Of a DNA stretch of 32,721 nt, positions 1 to 8,886 are shown one piece after another (position 1 is the stretch's first letter; each line of letters begins with the position of its first letter). This stretch comes from Nitrospirota bacterium (lineage in GTDB: Bacteria > Nitrospirota > UBA9217), in NCBI GenBank assembly GCA_023229435.1, contig JALNZF010000028.1, positions 1-32,721 on the forward strand. Direction: 5' to 3'. A program made the position numbers and the translations under genes. The notes under the pieces were generated by a model that was given only the letters and a program-made list of their open reading frames with translations, did not search any database and was not told the DNA's origin.

Positions 1-50
1 CAAGGCTTCAGCCTTGCTGATACCGAAAAGCCGCAACCCTGAAGGGTTGC
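1..50. repeat. Two tandem REP-like hairpins
   Basis: Two perfect small palindromes lie in a row: CAAGGC-TTCA-GCCTTG (1-16) and GCAACCC-TGAA-GGGTTGC (33-50), the second followed by CCTACAA. Short palindromes of this form are common dispersed intergenic repeats in environmental Nitrospirota and Desulfobacterota genomes. The two tetraloops (TTCA and TGAA) are reverse complements. No gene is visible in 1-152. Confidence 0.6.
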
Positions 51-81
51 CCTACAACTCAATGAAAACATAAAAAACCCA

Positions 82-107
82 AACATCGACAATCTTTTGT
101 CGATGTT
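82..107. terminator. Strong hairpin upstream of the M23 gene
   Basis: A perfect 11-bp stem (82-92 with 97-107) has a TCTT loop. Read on the minus strand it is followed, after TGGG, by a run of six T, so it could end a minus-strand transcript. Read on the plus strand there is no T tract. No minus-strand gene that would need it is visible, so its role is uncertain. Confidence 0.4.
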
Positions 108-152
108 ATAGGTGTAAGCGCCTAACAGCATAATGAAGCGATAAGGACATTC

Positions 153-1061
153 ATGAAGCAGTTTCTACAAAAAATATTCTTCCCGGGAGTATGGCTCAAG
201 ACCCTTGCCGCGGGTCTTCTCGTCATTGTTGTCATCGTTCTCGTCGGCGGGGAGATCCACCGCCGGGTCATTCTTTCGAGGGTGGTGACACAAGGGCAGG
301 TCGAGGCGGGATGGAATGCAGCAGGCATCACGCTTGCGGAGCACAGGATCCAACCGAAGGAAAATTTCTGGAAAGTTGCGAAAGAATACGGTGTGGACAT
401 CGATACCATTGTGGGTGCGAACCCCGGTCTCGAAAAACTGCACGCGGCACTGGGCCAGACGATCCGCGTGCCGAACCGAAAAGGAGTGGTCCACCTGACC
501 GCGGGACAGGAGACCGTGAACACGATTTCGGCGCTCTACACCGTTGCTCCGGAAACCATCGCCGCCGTGAACAACCTGGGACCGAAGCACATTCTCGTGC
601 CTGGCCTGGAGCTGTTTGTCCCTGAGGTGAAACCGGTTTATCTGAGCGAAGAGATGAGACGGCACTTCAGCCTGCGAGGCATGTTCAGTTCCCCGCTGCC
701 CGGCAGGATCACCTCGGGCATGGGTACGCGCACGCACCCGGTGGGCGGATTTCTTGGTAAACACACCGGTGTCGATTTGGCGGCGGGAGAGGGGACTCGC
801 ATCGCAGCCTCGGCCGCGGGCACGGTGCTCCAGACCGGCGAAGGCGAGTACATCGGCAAATTCGTTATTCTATCGCACAAGGACTCGTACACCACGCTCT
901 ACGGACACTGCTCGCAGATCCTGGCGGCAACAGGCAAGACCGTGAAGAAAGGCCAGATCATCGCGATGGCAGGGCAGACCGGACGCACGACCGGCCCCCA
1001 TCTTCACTTCGAGATACGAAAGAACGGCATTCCCCAGGACCCGTTAAAGTATTTATGGTAA
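153..1061 (+). CDS. Membrane-anchored LysM/M23 peptidase
   Basis: Predicted cell-wall hydrolase or divisome-type murein endopeptidase activator of 302 aa. One N-terminal membrane segment (about 14-34) anchors it, leaving the rest in the periplasm. A LysM-like domain (about 64-107) and a weaker second copy (about 113-157) would bind peptidoglycan. The C-terminal M23 (LytM) domain starts near 183. Its zinc ligands all look intact: H204 and D208 in KHTGVDLA and H285 in HLHFE, with H252 (YGH) and H283 as the usual catalytic histidines, so an active enzyme is more likely than a degenerate EnvC/NlpD activator. AAGGA at 143-147, 5 nt before the ATG, supports the start. A weak hairpin terminator follows the stop, so it is probably monocistronic. 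The family call is firm; the exact cleavage site on murein is unknown. Confidence 0.9.
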   Translation: MKQFLQKIFFPGVWLKTLAAGLLVIVVIVLVGGEIHRRVILSRVVTQGQVEAGWNAAGITLAEHRIQPKENFWKVAKEYGVDIDTIVGANPGLEKLHAALGQTIRVPNRKGVVHLTAGQETVNTISALYTVAPETIAAVNNLGPKHILVPGLELFVPEVKPVYLSEEMRRHFSLRGMFSSPLPGRITSGMGTRTHPVGGFLGKHTGVDLAAGEGTRIAASAAGTVLQTGEGEYIGKFVILSHKDSYTTLYGHCSQILAATGKTVKKGQIIAMAGQTGRTTGPHLHFEIRKNGIPQDPLKYLW

Positions 1062-1062
1062 G

Positions 1063-1088
1063 TACTGTTCCAAACAGTATTGTTCTTT
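1063..1088 (+). terminator. Weak terminator after the M23 gene
   Basis: TACTGTT-CCA-AACAGTA forms a 7-bp stem directly after the stop codon and is followed by a T-rich stretch (TTGTTCTTT). The stem is AT-rich, so termination may be partial. Confidence 0.5.
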
Positions 1089-1319
1089 AGGCGTAGGAAA
1101 CCTTGAACCTTTGAGGTCTAGAGAATGTCCCCAAAGTTCACGTTGATTCGTTTATCTGCAAGAGAACTTCGCTCTGCTCACAAAGACGGTATAAAATTAT
1201 TTTTGACAGCGTTTATTCTCGCGATGTTTATTTGAACGATGAACCATGACATTTGTGATGTACCGGAGTTCCCTTGAATTTATTTCACACAACACCGATG
1301 GTCATATCTTGGTTTTTCA

Positions 1320-1347
1320 TTGACATATCGTATCGAGGTGTGATAAG
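1320..1347 (+). promoter_or_regulatory. sigma70-type promoter for TPR/dpp genes
   Basis: A consensus -35 (TTGACA, 1320-1325) is followed after 16 nt by GATAAG (1342-1347), a 4/6 match to the -10. The expected start site lies about 50 nt upstream of the ATG at 1404. It could drive the TPR gene and the closely spaced ABC ATPase genes. Confidence 0.55.
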
Positions 1348-1403
1348 TTTTTTATACGAGAAAGATTGCGCCAACTATCTTGTCTTATGGTGACGGGGTG
1401 AAT

Positions 1404-2129
1404 ATGCAGACAAAGCTTGATGAACTGTACAAACAGGGAAATGAGTTATACGACGCAAAGGATTATGAAAAAGCAGGGCGCATTTTTCAGGAGATCCTGA
1501 CCATCAACCCCCGGTTCGCGGACATTCAGAATAAACTGGGCATCATTTACAACCAGACCAACCGGCTCGAACTCGCGGCGCAGGCTTTTGAAAAAGCGCT
1601 GGACCTGAACGCAGGCTACACCGAGGCGTCGCTCAATCTGGCCATTACCTACAGTGACCTCGGCATGTATGAGAAGGCCCGCCAGGTATTTGAGCGTGCC
1701 TCCCACTTTGCCGACGTGACTCCGGATAAGACCTCCGCCGCCTCCAGAATAGACCCCTATATCAAAGGCAAACTCGCTTCCGAGCATTTGCGAATCGGGA
1801 ACATGTACTATGATCTGCGGCTTCTGGATGATGCGATCGACGAATATCAAAAGGCCCTGCGTCTCTCGCCGAACTTTGCCGATATCATCACCCAGCTCGG
1901 CATCGCCCTTCGCGACAAGGGGCAATTCGACGAGGCTATCAAGGAATTTAACCGCGCCAAGGCGAGCAATCCCCGATACATCCCGGCGCGGCTGCACCTC
2001 GGCATCGCCTATTACTCGCAGGGTTTTTTCGGCCTTGCCGAGGAGGAGTGGCAGGAAGCGCTCGTGTTCGATCCCAACAACTCCGCCGTGAGGACGTATC
2101 TGAATTTCGTCAAACCGCAAAATCCCTGA
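1404..2129 (+). CDS. TPR repeat protein
   Basis: A 241-aa protein consisting almost entirely of tetratricopeptide repeats. Several 34-residue units with the usual small/aromatic pattern are visible: near residues 3-36, 37-70, 71-104, then 130-163, 164-197 and 198-231, ending in typical proline-containing turns (INPRF, LSPNF, SNPRY, DPNN). There is no signal peptide, so it is probably a cytoplasmic scaffold or adaptor; the partner is not known. I prefer ATG 1404 over the in-frame TTG at 1380 because GGGGTG precedes it and the first repeat begins immediately. It lies 13 nt upstream of the dppD-like start, which suggests co-transcription. Confidence 0.85.
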   Translation: MQTKLDELYKQGNELYDAKDYEKAGRIFQEILTINPRFADIQNKLGIIYNQTNRLELAAQAFEKALDLNAGYTEASLNLAITYSDLGMYEKARQVFERASHFADVTPDKTSAASRIDPYIKGKLASEHLRIGNMYYDLRLLDDAIDEYQKALRLSPNFADIITQLGIALRDKGQFDEAIKEFNRAKASNPRYIPARLHLGIAYYSQGFFGLAEEEWQEALVFDPNNSAVRTYLNFVKPQNP

Positions 2130-2142
2130 CGGAGCCTTGCCT

Positions 2143-3102
<960 letters not shown>

Positions 3103-3110
3103 GGCGAATG

Positions 3111-3136
3111 GGAGTTCGGAGTGCGGAATGCGGAGT
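3111..3136. repeat. GGAGTKCGR-type short repeat
   Basis: Four near-identical 7-nt units (GGAGTTC, GGAGTGC, GGAATGC, GGAGT) occupy the gap between the two ABC ATPase genes. The same unit occurs in the second P-type ATPase gene (32486-32508 and, inverted, 32562-32593), so this is a dispersed element of the genome. Confidence 0.65.
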
Positions 3137-3158
3137 ACAAACGAAAAGCGAAGAATAT

Positions 3159-4121
3159 ATGACTCGTGAGCTTCTTGCAATAAACGATCTTTATAAAACT
3201 TTTCCAATCAAGTCCGGGCTGGGCAAGACCCTGCGGGCGACAGCCGTTGATGGCGTTACGCTCTCGGTAGCTCGCGGCGAGGCCCTAGGCCTTGTGGGCG
3301 AGAGCGGATGCGGCAAATCCACGCTCGGCAGGCTTGCGCTCAGGCTGCTCCAGCCGACGTCCGGAAGCGTCTCATTCGAGGGGAGGGACCTCGCCTCACT
3401 CAACAAGCAGGCACTCCGGGAACTGCGGAAGAAGATGCAGATCATTTTCCAGGACCCGTTTGCTTCGCTCAATCCCCGTATGCGCATTTTGGAGATCATC
3501 ACCGAGCCGCTCGTGATCCACGGACTCGCGAAGGACAATGATCTCGAAGAGCGGGGCGCCGGCCTGCTCGAAAAAGTAGGGTTGCCCGCGGATGCCCTGA
3601 GATGCTATCCGCACGAATTCTCAGGCGGTCAGCGCCAGCGCATCGGCATAGCACGCGCCCTCGCGAGCGGACCATCGTTCATCGTGGCGGACGAGCCGGT
3701 CTCGGCGCTTGATGTGTCGGTCCAGGCGCAGATCATCAATCTGCTTGAGGACCTGCGCGCCGAGTTAAACCTTTCGTTCCTGTTCATCGCTCACGACCTC
3801 AATATCGTGCGCCATTTCTCGGACCGCGTGGCCGTCATGTATCTCGGCAAGATCGTCGAGATCGCGCCTGCTGAAGAGATCTACAAAAACTCTTCCCATC
3901 CTTACACCGAAGCGCTCCTTGCCGACATTCCCATTGCCGATCCCACGGTGAAAAAGAAGCACATCCTGCTCAAGGGAGATATCCCGAGCCCCACACAGGT
4001 CCCGCTCGGATGCCGCTTCCACACCCGCTGCATCTACCGATTTGAGCCCTGCGACAAGATCGTTCCGAAAACAACCGATCTCGGCAACAGCCATTTCGTT
4101 GATTGCCATCTGAGGGGGTAA
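3159..4121 (+). CDS. dppF: Peptide ABC transporter ATPase, DppF/OppF type
   Basis: Second ATPase of the same importer (320 aa). Walker A GESGCGKS (47-54), Q-loop in IIFQDP (95-100), signature FSGGQ (154-158), Walker B IVADEP and H-loop (IAHD) are all present. The C-terminal oligo_HPY region ends with a Cys-rich motif (GCRFHTRC...C). ATG 3159 begins the ABC domain proper. An upstream in-frame ATG at 3084 would overlap dppD and make the repeat at 3111-3136 code for a low-complexity leader, which is unlikely. The 56-nt gap to dppD, filled largely by this repeat, is longer than usual for this pair. No clear Shine-Dalgarno site precedes 3159 (GCGAAGAATAT), so the start is less certain than the function. 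Confidence 0.87.
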   Translation: MTRELLAINDLYKTFPIKSGLGKTLRATAVDGVTLSVARGEALGLVGESGCGKSTLGRLALRLLQPTSGSVSFEGRDLASLNKQALRELRKKMQIIFQDPFASLNPRMRILEIITEPLVIHGLAKDNDLEERGAGLLEKVGLPADALRCYPHEFSGGQRQRIGIARALASGPSFIVADEPVSALDVSVQAQIINLLEDLRAELNLSFLFIAHDLNIVRHFSDRVAVMYLGKIVEIAPAEEIYKNSSHPYTEALLADIPIADPTVKKKHILLKGDIPSPTQVPLGCRFHTRCIYRFEPCDKIVPKTTDLGNSHFVDCHLRG

Positions 4122-4591
4122 AGCTGATTGTTCATTCCAAGCTCATATTGGTTTGCAATGATAACCAAGCATGGTATTACGTCAAAGGAATGCCTGTATC
4201 TTATTAACGGGAATTCCGTGGGTGAGAAAAAACGTAATAATATCAAGTTATTGTGCTGACTAAGGGTGGGACCCAAACCGGCATAACCGTTAAAAAAGGT
4301 ATTGACATTTATTATTGTTTTACTTATAATAAGGCAGGTTGGATATTTATCAAATTGTGGAGAATTACCGGAGCCAACTATAGCTTGGTTGTGCTTGCTG
4401 GTTTATTCCACGATAAAAAATTAGAGTTTCTCCCTTTGATATCTGCACAGGCGTGGTCGTCCATTTCGATCACGCGATCTGGGGCAGGAATGGGGCAGAT
4501 GGATAGAGCGTCTTTCTCTGCGATGGGTCCTCTGTCGGAATCTTCGAACAAGAAGCAAAGCGCGGCAGTAGAGAGCGCAAAGGAGCCAACC
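4122..4591 (+). other. Intergenic stretch with promoter and long leader
   Basis: These 470 nt without a convincing gene contain the promoter at 4302-4330 and a transcribed leader of about 255 nt. An open frame runs through from 4253, but it includes the promoter itself and its encoded sequence has no family character, so I treat it as non-coding. I tried to fit a c-di-GMP (GEMM) riboswitch to the leader and could not. No tRNA or small RNA is recognisable. Confidence 0.5.
4302..4330 (+). promoter_or_regulatory. Perfect consensus sigma70 promoter
   Basis: TTGACA (4302-4307) and TATAAT (4325-4330) are separated by exactly 17 nt: 12 of 12 consensus bases at the optimal spacing. Transcription should start near 4337, about 255 nt upstream of the MshEN-repeat gene. 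Unregulated perfect promoters are rare in chromosomes, so strong constitutive expression or tight control by a repressor or the leader is likely. Confidence 0.85.
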
Positions 4592-5242
4592 ATGTTGAAA
4601 CAAAATCAAAATAAGCGCTTCATAGGACAGATCCTGATCGACGGTGGATTTCTGCCGCTGCAAAACATCGAAGCAGCGTTGGAAGAACAAAAGAAGACCA
4701 ACGAACTTTTAGGTCAGGTGCTGGTCAGGATGAATATCCTTGATCCGGTGGACATCACGGTGGCCCTTTCAGTACAGGACCACCTCGACCGCGTTGAGGA
4801 TGCTGTAAAGATCGCCGCCGGCGTTCGCCGGATGCTGGGAGACCTGCTCGTCCAGGCCGGACACATCACCAGCGAACAGCTTGAGCAGGCCATTATTGAG
4901 CAGAAGAGAAGCGGCGAGAAGCTTGGCGAGGTTCTGGTGCGCCAAGGCCTGCTTACAAAGAGAGAGCTGAACGGCGTGCTTGATTATCAACAGAGGCAAA
5001 GTATCGCAACACCTGCGCCCGGCCCGCTCAGGCTCGGAGAAATACTGGTATCTGCAGGCACCATCTCGCGCGGGCAGCTTGATGATGCCCTCCGCAAGCA
5101 GACCAGTTCCCGGAAAAAGCTCGGCGAGGTTCTCGTTGAAGAGGGGTATGCCCTGCCCCATCACATACATCACGGCATGCGCTTGCAGGAGATGCTCCTG
5201 ACCGCAGTACTGATCGCGGTTTTTGCAGCATGTGGCAGCTGA
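4592..5242 (+). CDS. Stand-alone triple MshEN-type domain protein
   Basis: A 216-aa protein built from six copies of a motif of about 24 residues, LG-x2-LV-x2-G-x-(I/L)-x5-L-x2-AL-x2-Q, at about 10-33, 40-62, 81-104, 110-133, 147-170 and 176-199. The copies pair into three MshEN (T2SSE_N-like) domains. In MshE/PilB-type ATPases this domain sits at the N-terminus and can bind c-di-GMP; here no ATPase follows. Only repeat 5 keeps the Arg of the RLG motif; the others have I, L, M or K, so nucleotide binding is not assured. The last 17 residues are hydrophobic (MLLTAVLIAVFAACGS) and may be a membrane tail. ATG 4592 has an ideal AAAGGAG 6 nt upstream; an in-frame ATG at 4490 lacks one. A possible loss of frame near 5230 cannot be excluded, since another frame stays open until 5412, but that frame runs through the terminator. 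Confidence 0.8.
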   Translation: MLKQNQNKRFIGQILIDGGFLPLQNIEAALEEQKKTNELLGQVLVRMNILDPVDITVALSVQDHLDRVEDAVKIAAGVRRMLGDLLVQAGHITSEQLEQAIIEQKRSGEKLGEVLVRQGLLTKRELNGVLDYQQRQSIATPAPGPLRLGEILVSAGTISRGQLDDALRKQTSSRKKLGEVLVEEGYALPHHIHHGMRLQEMLLTAVLIAVFAACGS

Positions 5243-5361
5243 GTCCGTATATCAGACTTAAGCACCCGGCGGCAAGCGGTGATTTTGATGTTACGGTTAC
5301 CGAATTATCGCAGGGGTTCCGTACCGGCGGGGGTGCCCTTCTCTCGTCGGACCGGACAAGG

Positions 5362-5397
5362 AAAAAGGCGGTGAGCAATCACCGCCTTTTTGCGTTT
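5362..5397 (+). terminator. Strong Rho-independent terminator
   Basis: A perfect 13-bp stem (5362-5374 with 5379-5391) is capped by a GCAA (GNRA-type) tetraloop. The stem ends in a T5 run followed by TGCGTTT. A5 on the left arm makes it potentially bidirectional, so it may also serve the convergent CpXC gene. Confidence 0.9.
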
Positions 5398-5438
5398 ATA
5401 GGGTTTTTCTGAGGAGGGGGCGGGGACGCCGGCACGTC

Positions 5439-6299
5439 TTAGAGGTGCGCCCGCGGTTTTGGTTCAGCAAGGGCGTTCTTGTGTATGGATGGGACATCGT
5501 CATTCTTGTACGTTCCGACCGTACCGAGCTTCCAGGTGTAGACCCTGCCGCACTGCGCGCACGAGGCTCCGGAGAGAGACTCTTTGCAGACCGGGCAGTA
5601 GATGGAGTAGTGTCGCGAAAGCAGTTGTTCATGCTCGGAAAGGTTAACCTGTTTGCCGCAGCACTTGAACTCATCCTCAAGATCAGCTCCGCACAAGCAC
5701 CGCCTGTCCATCGGCCAGGGAAGCATCCCTTCCAGCGAGTAGACGGCCTGACCCAGAACCTCCACGAGTTCGTCGTTTGCGGCATCGTTAAAGAAGGATT
5801 CAGTGAGCTTCTCGCGGATGCTGATCATCAGGTGGTCCTCTTTGAGGAAGCGCAGTATCTTTCGCAGGCGTTCTTCACCCCTGCCGATGCGGGAAAGCGT
5901 GCGCAGATTCCTGTTTGAATGGTAGTGCTCCTGAAAATAGATCAACATCCAGAGCTGGGTCATATCATAAAAAAATTCGAGCACCGGGTAATAGCCGTAT
6001 TTCGCGCGTATCGATTTCTCGATTTCTCCCCGTTTATCCGGGATGCCGGGGAACACAGCGACCAAAAGCCCCTCTTCGAAGTCTTCATAGAAAAAGGGAG
6101 AGCCGGAGAAGTTGCGGAAGCCGCAGTGGGTGCACTGGAGGAGATTGAACTCCCATTTCAGCAGCGCCTGTTTAGCCTGAGGTGTTTTTGAGACGTCCAC
6201 CCAGGTTATGATCCTGGCCTCAAAATCCTGGTTGCAGTTGCCGCACCGAAAGGTGTCGCGGCTGAAAGTCTCAGCCTGTTTGGTCATCAGGTTGAACAT
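5439..6299 (-). CDS. CpXC-domain zinc-knuckle protein
   Basis: A 286-aa protein whose N-terminal half matches the CpXC domain: CGNC (19-22), a conserved W at 33, CTHC (56-59), then a hydrophobic strand ending in FPG. The C-terminal third holds more paired cysteines: CLC (201-203), CC (213-214), CPVC (235-238) and CAQC (247-250). These probably form two further zinc ribbons. CpXC proteins have no established biochemical role. The start is uncertain: ATG 6299 gives the most compact protein, but GTG 6326 has AAAGG about 9 nt upstream, and ATG 6335 lies directly against that AAAGG. It is divergent from the topoisomerase gene across about 100 nt and convergent with the MshEN gene. Confidence 0.75.
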   Translation of the reverse strand: MFNLMTKQAETFSRDTFRCGNCNQDFEARIITWVDVSKTPQAKQALLKWEFNLLQCTHCGFRNFSGSPFFYEDFEEGLLVAVFPGIPDKRGEIEKSIRAKYGYYPVLEFFYDMTQLWMLIYFQEHYHSNRNLRTLSRIGRGEERLRKILRFLKEDHLMISIREKLTESFFNDAANDELVEVLGQAVYSLEGMLPWPMDRRCLCGADLEDEFKCCGKQVNLSEHEQLLSRHYSIYCPVCKESLSGASCAQCGRVYTWKLGTVGTYKNDDVPSIHKNALAEPKPRAHL

Positions 6300-6441
6300 G
6301 ACTATAGTATACACCACTTTGTACACAAAAAACATCCTTTAAAAATACCCATTGTTTGTGATAAGATAACTGCCTAAAGCGGATCGCGGATATCAACAGA
6401 TGGATTCCATTCAGCAAACCGCGATACCGAAGGGGGGTTTT

Positions 6442-8700
6442 ATGCCGATAACAGAGAATTCAATTTTGAACACCGCGCTCCATTCCGAGGTCGAGAGCCG
6501 GTTTCTCACCTATGCGCTCTCGACCATCGTGTCCCGATCGCTTCCCGATGTGCGCGATGGTCTGAAGCCCGTGCACCGCAGGATCCTCTTTGCCATGTGG
6601 GAAATGGGACTTGGCCCCACCGCCAGGTACAGAAAGAGCGCGGCGGTGGTCGGCGAAGTCCTCGGAAAGTTTCATCCTCACGGCGATCAGGCGGCCTACG
6701 ATGCCATGGTCAGGATGGCCCAGGATTTCTCGCTCCGCTACCCTCTCGTCGACGGGTCTGGCAATTTTGGGAGCCTTGACGGAGACCCGGCCGCGGCCAT
6801 GCGATATACTGAGGCGAGGCTTGCAAAGATCGCGGAAGAACTGCTCTTCGAGATCGACAAGGACACGGTTGGTTTCCGTCCGAACTATGACAACTCGCTC
6901 AAGGAGCCGGTGGTCCTGCCCGCGCGGTTCCCTCAACTCCTTGTGAACGGCACGTCGGGCATTGCCGTGGGCATGAGCTGCTCGTTTCCTCCGCACAATA
7001 TCGGCGAGGTGATCGACGGCCTTGCGGCATTGATCGACAATTCCACCATTGAAGTGAAAGACCTGCTCAAGTACATCAAGGGCCCGGACTTCCCCACAAG
7101 CGGCCAGATCCTGAACTCCAAAAAAGAGTTGCGGGAGATCTATGAGGCCGGCAGCGGCGGCATCAGGATCCGCGGCGAGTATTCGGTAGAGGATCTCCCG
7201 CGCGGCAGGCAGGCAATTGTCTTCACGACGATCCCGTATCAGGTGAACAAGGCGAAGCTGCTCGAGAAGCTCATTGGACTCATGGAAGAGCGGAAGCTGC
7301 CGCAGGTCTCGTCCGTGCGCGACGAGTCCACCCATGAGGTGCGCGTGGTACTCGAACTCAAGGCGGAAACGAGCGTCGAGCTTGTCACCGCTTATCTTTT
7401 CAAGCACACGGACCTCGAGACGACCTTTCCGATCAACTTCACAGCGCTCAAGCCGAACATGGAGCCGGAGCGGTTGTCGCTCAAGGCGATCATGCGGTAC
7501 TTCCTCGATTTCCGGCACGACATCACCACGAAGCGGCTTAATCATGACCTGCGGCTGCTCAAGGCCCGGCTCCACATCCTGCACGCTTTCGAGGTACTCT
7601 ACGACGACCTCGATACGGCGATCAAGATCATCCGCAAGGCGAAGTCGCGCGAGGACGCGGCCGGGAAGCTCAAGAAGCATTTCAAACTCGATGACGAGCA
7701 GGTGAAGGCGATCCTCGATATGCAGCTCTACAAGCTGGTCGGCCTCGAGATCGAGCGCATCCTGAAGGAGAAGGAAGAGAAGACGAAGTTGAAGAAGGAT
7801 ATCGAGGCCATCCTTGCAAGCCAGAAAAAGATCTGGGGACTGATCCGGACCGAGCTTCTCGAGATCAAGAACAATTACGGCGACAAGCGCAAATCCGTGA
7901 TGAAGGCCGCCGAGGATGTGGAGTTCTCCCAGGAAGACTTCCAGGTCCATGAGGACGTGACCGTGATCCTGACCAAAATGGGCTGGATCAGGCGCGTAAA
8001 GACCGTGGGCGAGAACCTGCGGTTCAAGGAAGGGGACGAACTCCTCTCGCTGCTGCCCGCGAACACCCGGGACAACATGGCCGTATTCTCGTCAGCGGGA
8101 AAGGTCTACGTCGTGAAGGCCTTTGACCTGCCGACCGGCTCCGGGTTCGGTGAACCGGTCCAGCATTTATTCAAATTCGGCGACGGCGAACGGCCGATTA
8201 TTGCGATGAACCTGACGTCGGTATTTGCGGGCGCACCGACCGGGGAAGAGAAGGACAAGCAGACGGAACTTGTCCTGGCCCCCCGCGAGGTAACGGCCAT
8301 GACCGTTTCCACCCATGGTGTCGGTTTTGCCTTTGACCTTTCACCGTTTATCGCCGTGACCACGCGGGCGGGAAAGAAGTTTGCCGGTGTGAAGCCGGGC
8401 GATAGCATCCTGGGGGTGGAGATCCTCGATTTGCCGAATGTCCTGTTCCTCACCACGGAAGGCAAGGCTGTTGTTGTCGCGGCCAAAGAGGTCCCCGTGC
8501 TCACCGGCGCGGGCAAGGGCGTGAAGCTCGTGAACGTAAAGAAGGGAGAGGTTGCGCTCTTCAGACCCGTGCGAAAGGGTGAACAGGTGAAGGTGATCGA
8601 CGACAAGGGCAAGGAAAAGGTGATCGACCTGAAGCCGTTCGGCGTGATGACCCGGGGGTCGGTCGGACTGAAGGCGGTGAAGGCGGTGAAGTTTGTGTAA
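6442..8700 (+). CDS. parC: Type IIA topoisomerase subunit A (ParC/GyrA)
   Basis: DNA-breaking subunit of topoisomerase IV or gyrase, 752 aa. The catalytic tyrosine is Y122 (AAAMRYTEARL), and the winged-helix region LKPVHRRIL and the GSLDGD loop are standard. A coiled-coil segment with EKEEKTKLKKD is followed by a degenerate C-terminal beta-pinwheel (about 500-752). I see no Q(R/K)RGG(R/K)G GyrA box, which favours ParC; without the ATPase subunit gene nearby the choice stays open. ATG 6442 follows an AGGGGGG stretch; an upstream in-frame ATG at 6400 lacks a site. Odd feature: the quinolone-determining position 83 is Gln instead of Ser (GDQAAYD), with Asp at 87 retained. Confidence 0.88.
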   Translation: MPITENSILNTALHSEVESRFLTYALSTIVSRSLPDVRDGLKPVHRRILFAMWEMGLGPTARYRKSAAVVGEVLGKFHPHGDQAAYDAMVRMAQDFSLRYPLVDGSGNFGSLDGDPAAAMRYTEARLAKIAEELLFEIDKDTVGFRPNYDNSLKEPVVLPARFPQLLVNGTSGIAVGMSCSFPPHNIGEVIDGLAALIDNSTIEVKDLLKYIKGPDFPTSGQILNSKKELREIYEAGSGGIRIRGEYSVEDLPRGRQAIVFTTIPYQVNKAKLLEKLIGLMEERKLPQVSSVRDESTHEVRVVLELKAETSVELVTAYLFKHTDLETTFPINFTALKPNMEPERLSLKAIMRYFLDFRHDITTKRLNHDLRLLKARLHILHAFEVLYDDLDTAIKIIRKAKSREDAAGKLKKHFKLDDEQVKAILDMQLYKLVGLEIERILKEKEEKTKLKKDIEAILASQKKIWGLIRTELLEIKNNYGDKRKSVMKAAEDVEFSQEDFQVHEDVTVILTKMGWIRRVKTVGENLRFKEGDELLSLLPANTRDNMAVFSSAGKVYVVKAFDLPTGSGFGEPVQHLFKFGDGERPIIAMNLTSVFAGAPTGEEKDKQTELVLAPREVTAMTVSTHGVGFAFDLSPFIAVTTRAGKKFAGVKPGDSILGVEILDLPNVLFLTTEGKAVVVAAKEVPVLTGAGKGVKLVNVKKGEVALFRPVRKGEQVKVIDDKGKEKVIDLKPFGVMTRGSVGLKAVKAVKFV

Positions 8701-8886
8701 CAAAAGTCGAAAGATACGGAGCGGCAAGAAGGATGATATTGACTTGCGGTCCATTGTCTTACGGATTTGCGTCTTTAACACCGTCATTCCCGCTTGTCGG
8801 AAATCTCGCTAACGGATTTGCGTGGAAAATTTTGAGGAGGGATTCCAGCCGAGCCGGAATGACATACTTAGAATGAAAAGGGGCGA
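8701..8886. repeat. Palindromic GTCATTCC element with direct repeats
   Basis: Inverted ends GTCATTCC (8783-8790) and GGAATGAC (8856-8863) bound an imperfect palindrome of about 80 nt, the layout of a widespread non-autonomous intergenic repeat (REP/MITE-like). Within and next to it the 12-mer ACGGATTTGCGT occurs twice (8761-8772 and 8812-8823), suggesting a slippage or insertion footprint. No gene is seen here. Confidence 0.65.

Larger units (their letters stand above)
1062..1403 (+). other. Intergenic stretch before the TPR gene
   Basis: These 342 nt hold the hairpin at 1063-1079 and the promoter candidate at 1320-1347. No other gene, RNA or repeat is recognisable. An additional TTGACA at 1203-1208 has only a poor -10 (GTTTAT) 17 nt downstream. 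Confidence 0.5.

Noticed and set aside
4337..4591. c-di-GMP (GEMM) riboswitch before the MshEN gene
   Set aside because: Functionally tempting, but I could not place the conserved core or tetraloop receptor.
4253..4591. N-terminal extension of the MshEN protein
   Set aside because: The extension would include the perfect promoter and its -10; ATG 4592 has an ideal ribosome site.
6460..7950. Long open frame of 496 codons on the minus strand inside the topoisomerase gene
   Set aside because: It is antisense to a clear ParC/GyrA gene and reflects third-position GC bias; no motif or ribosome site.
8782..8864. CRISPR repeat or insertion-sequence end
   Set aside because: A single palindromic element with no spacers or transposase; it fits a dispersed intergenic repeat.
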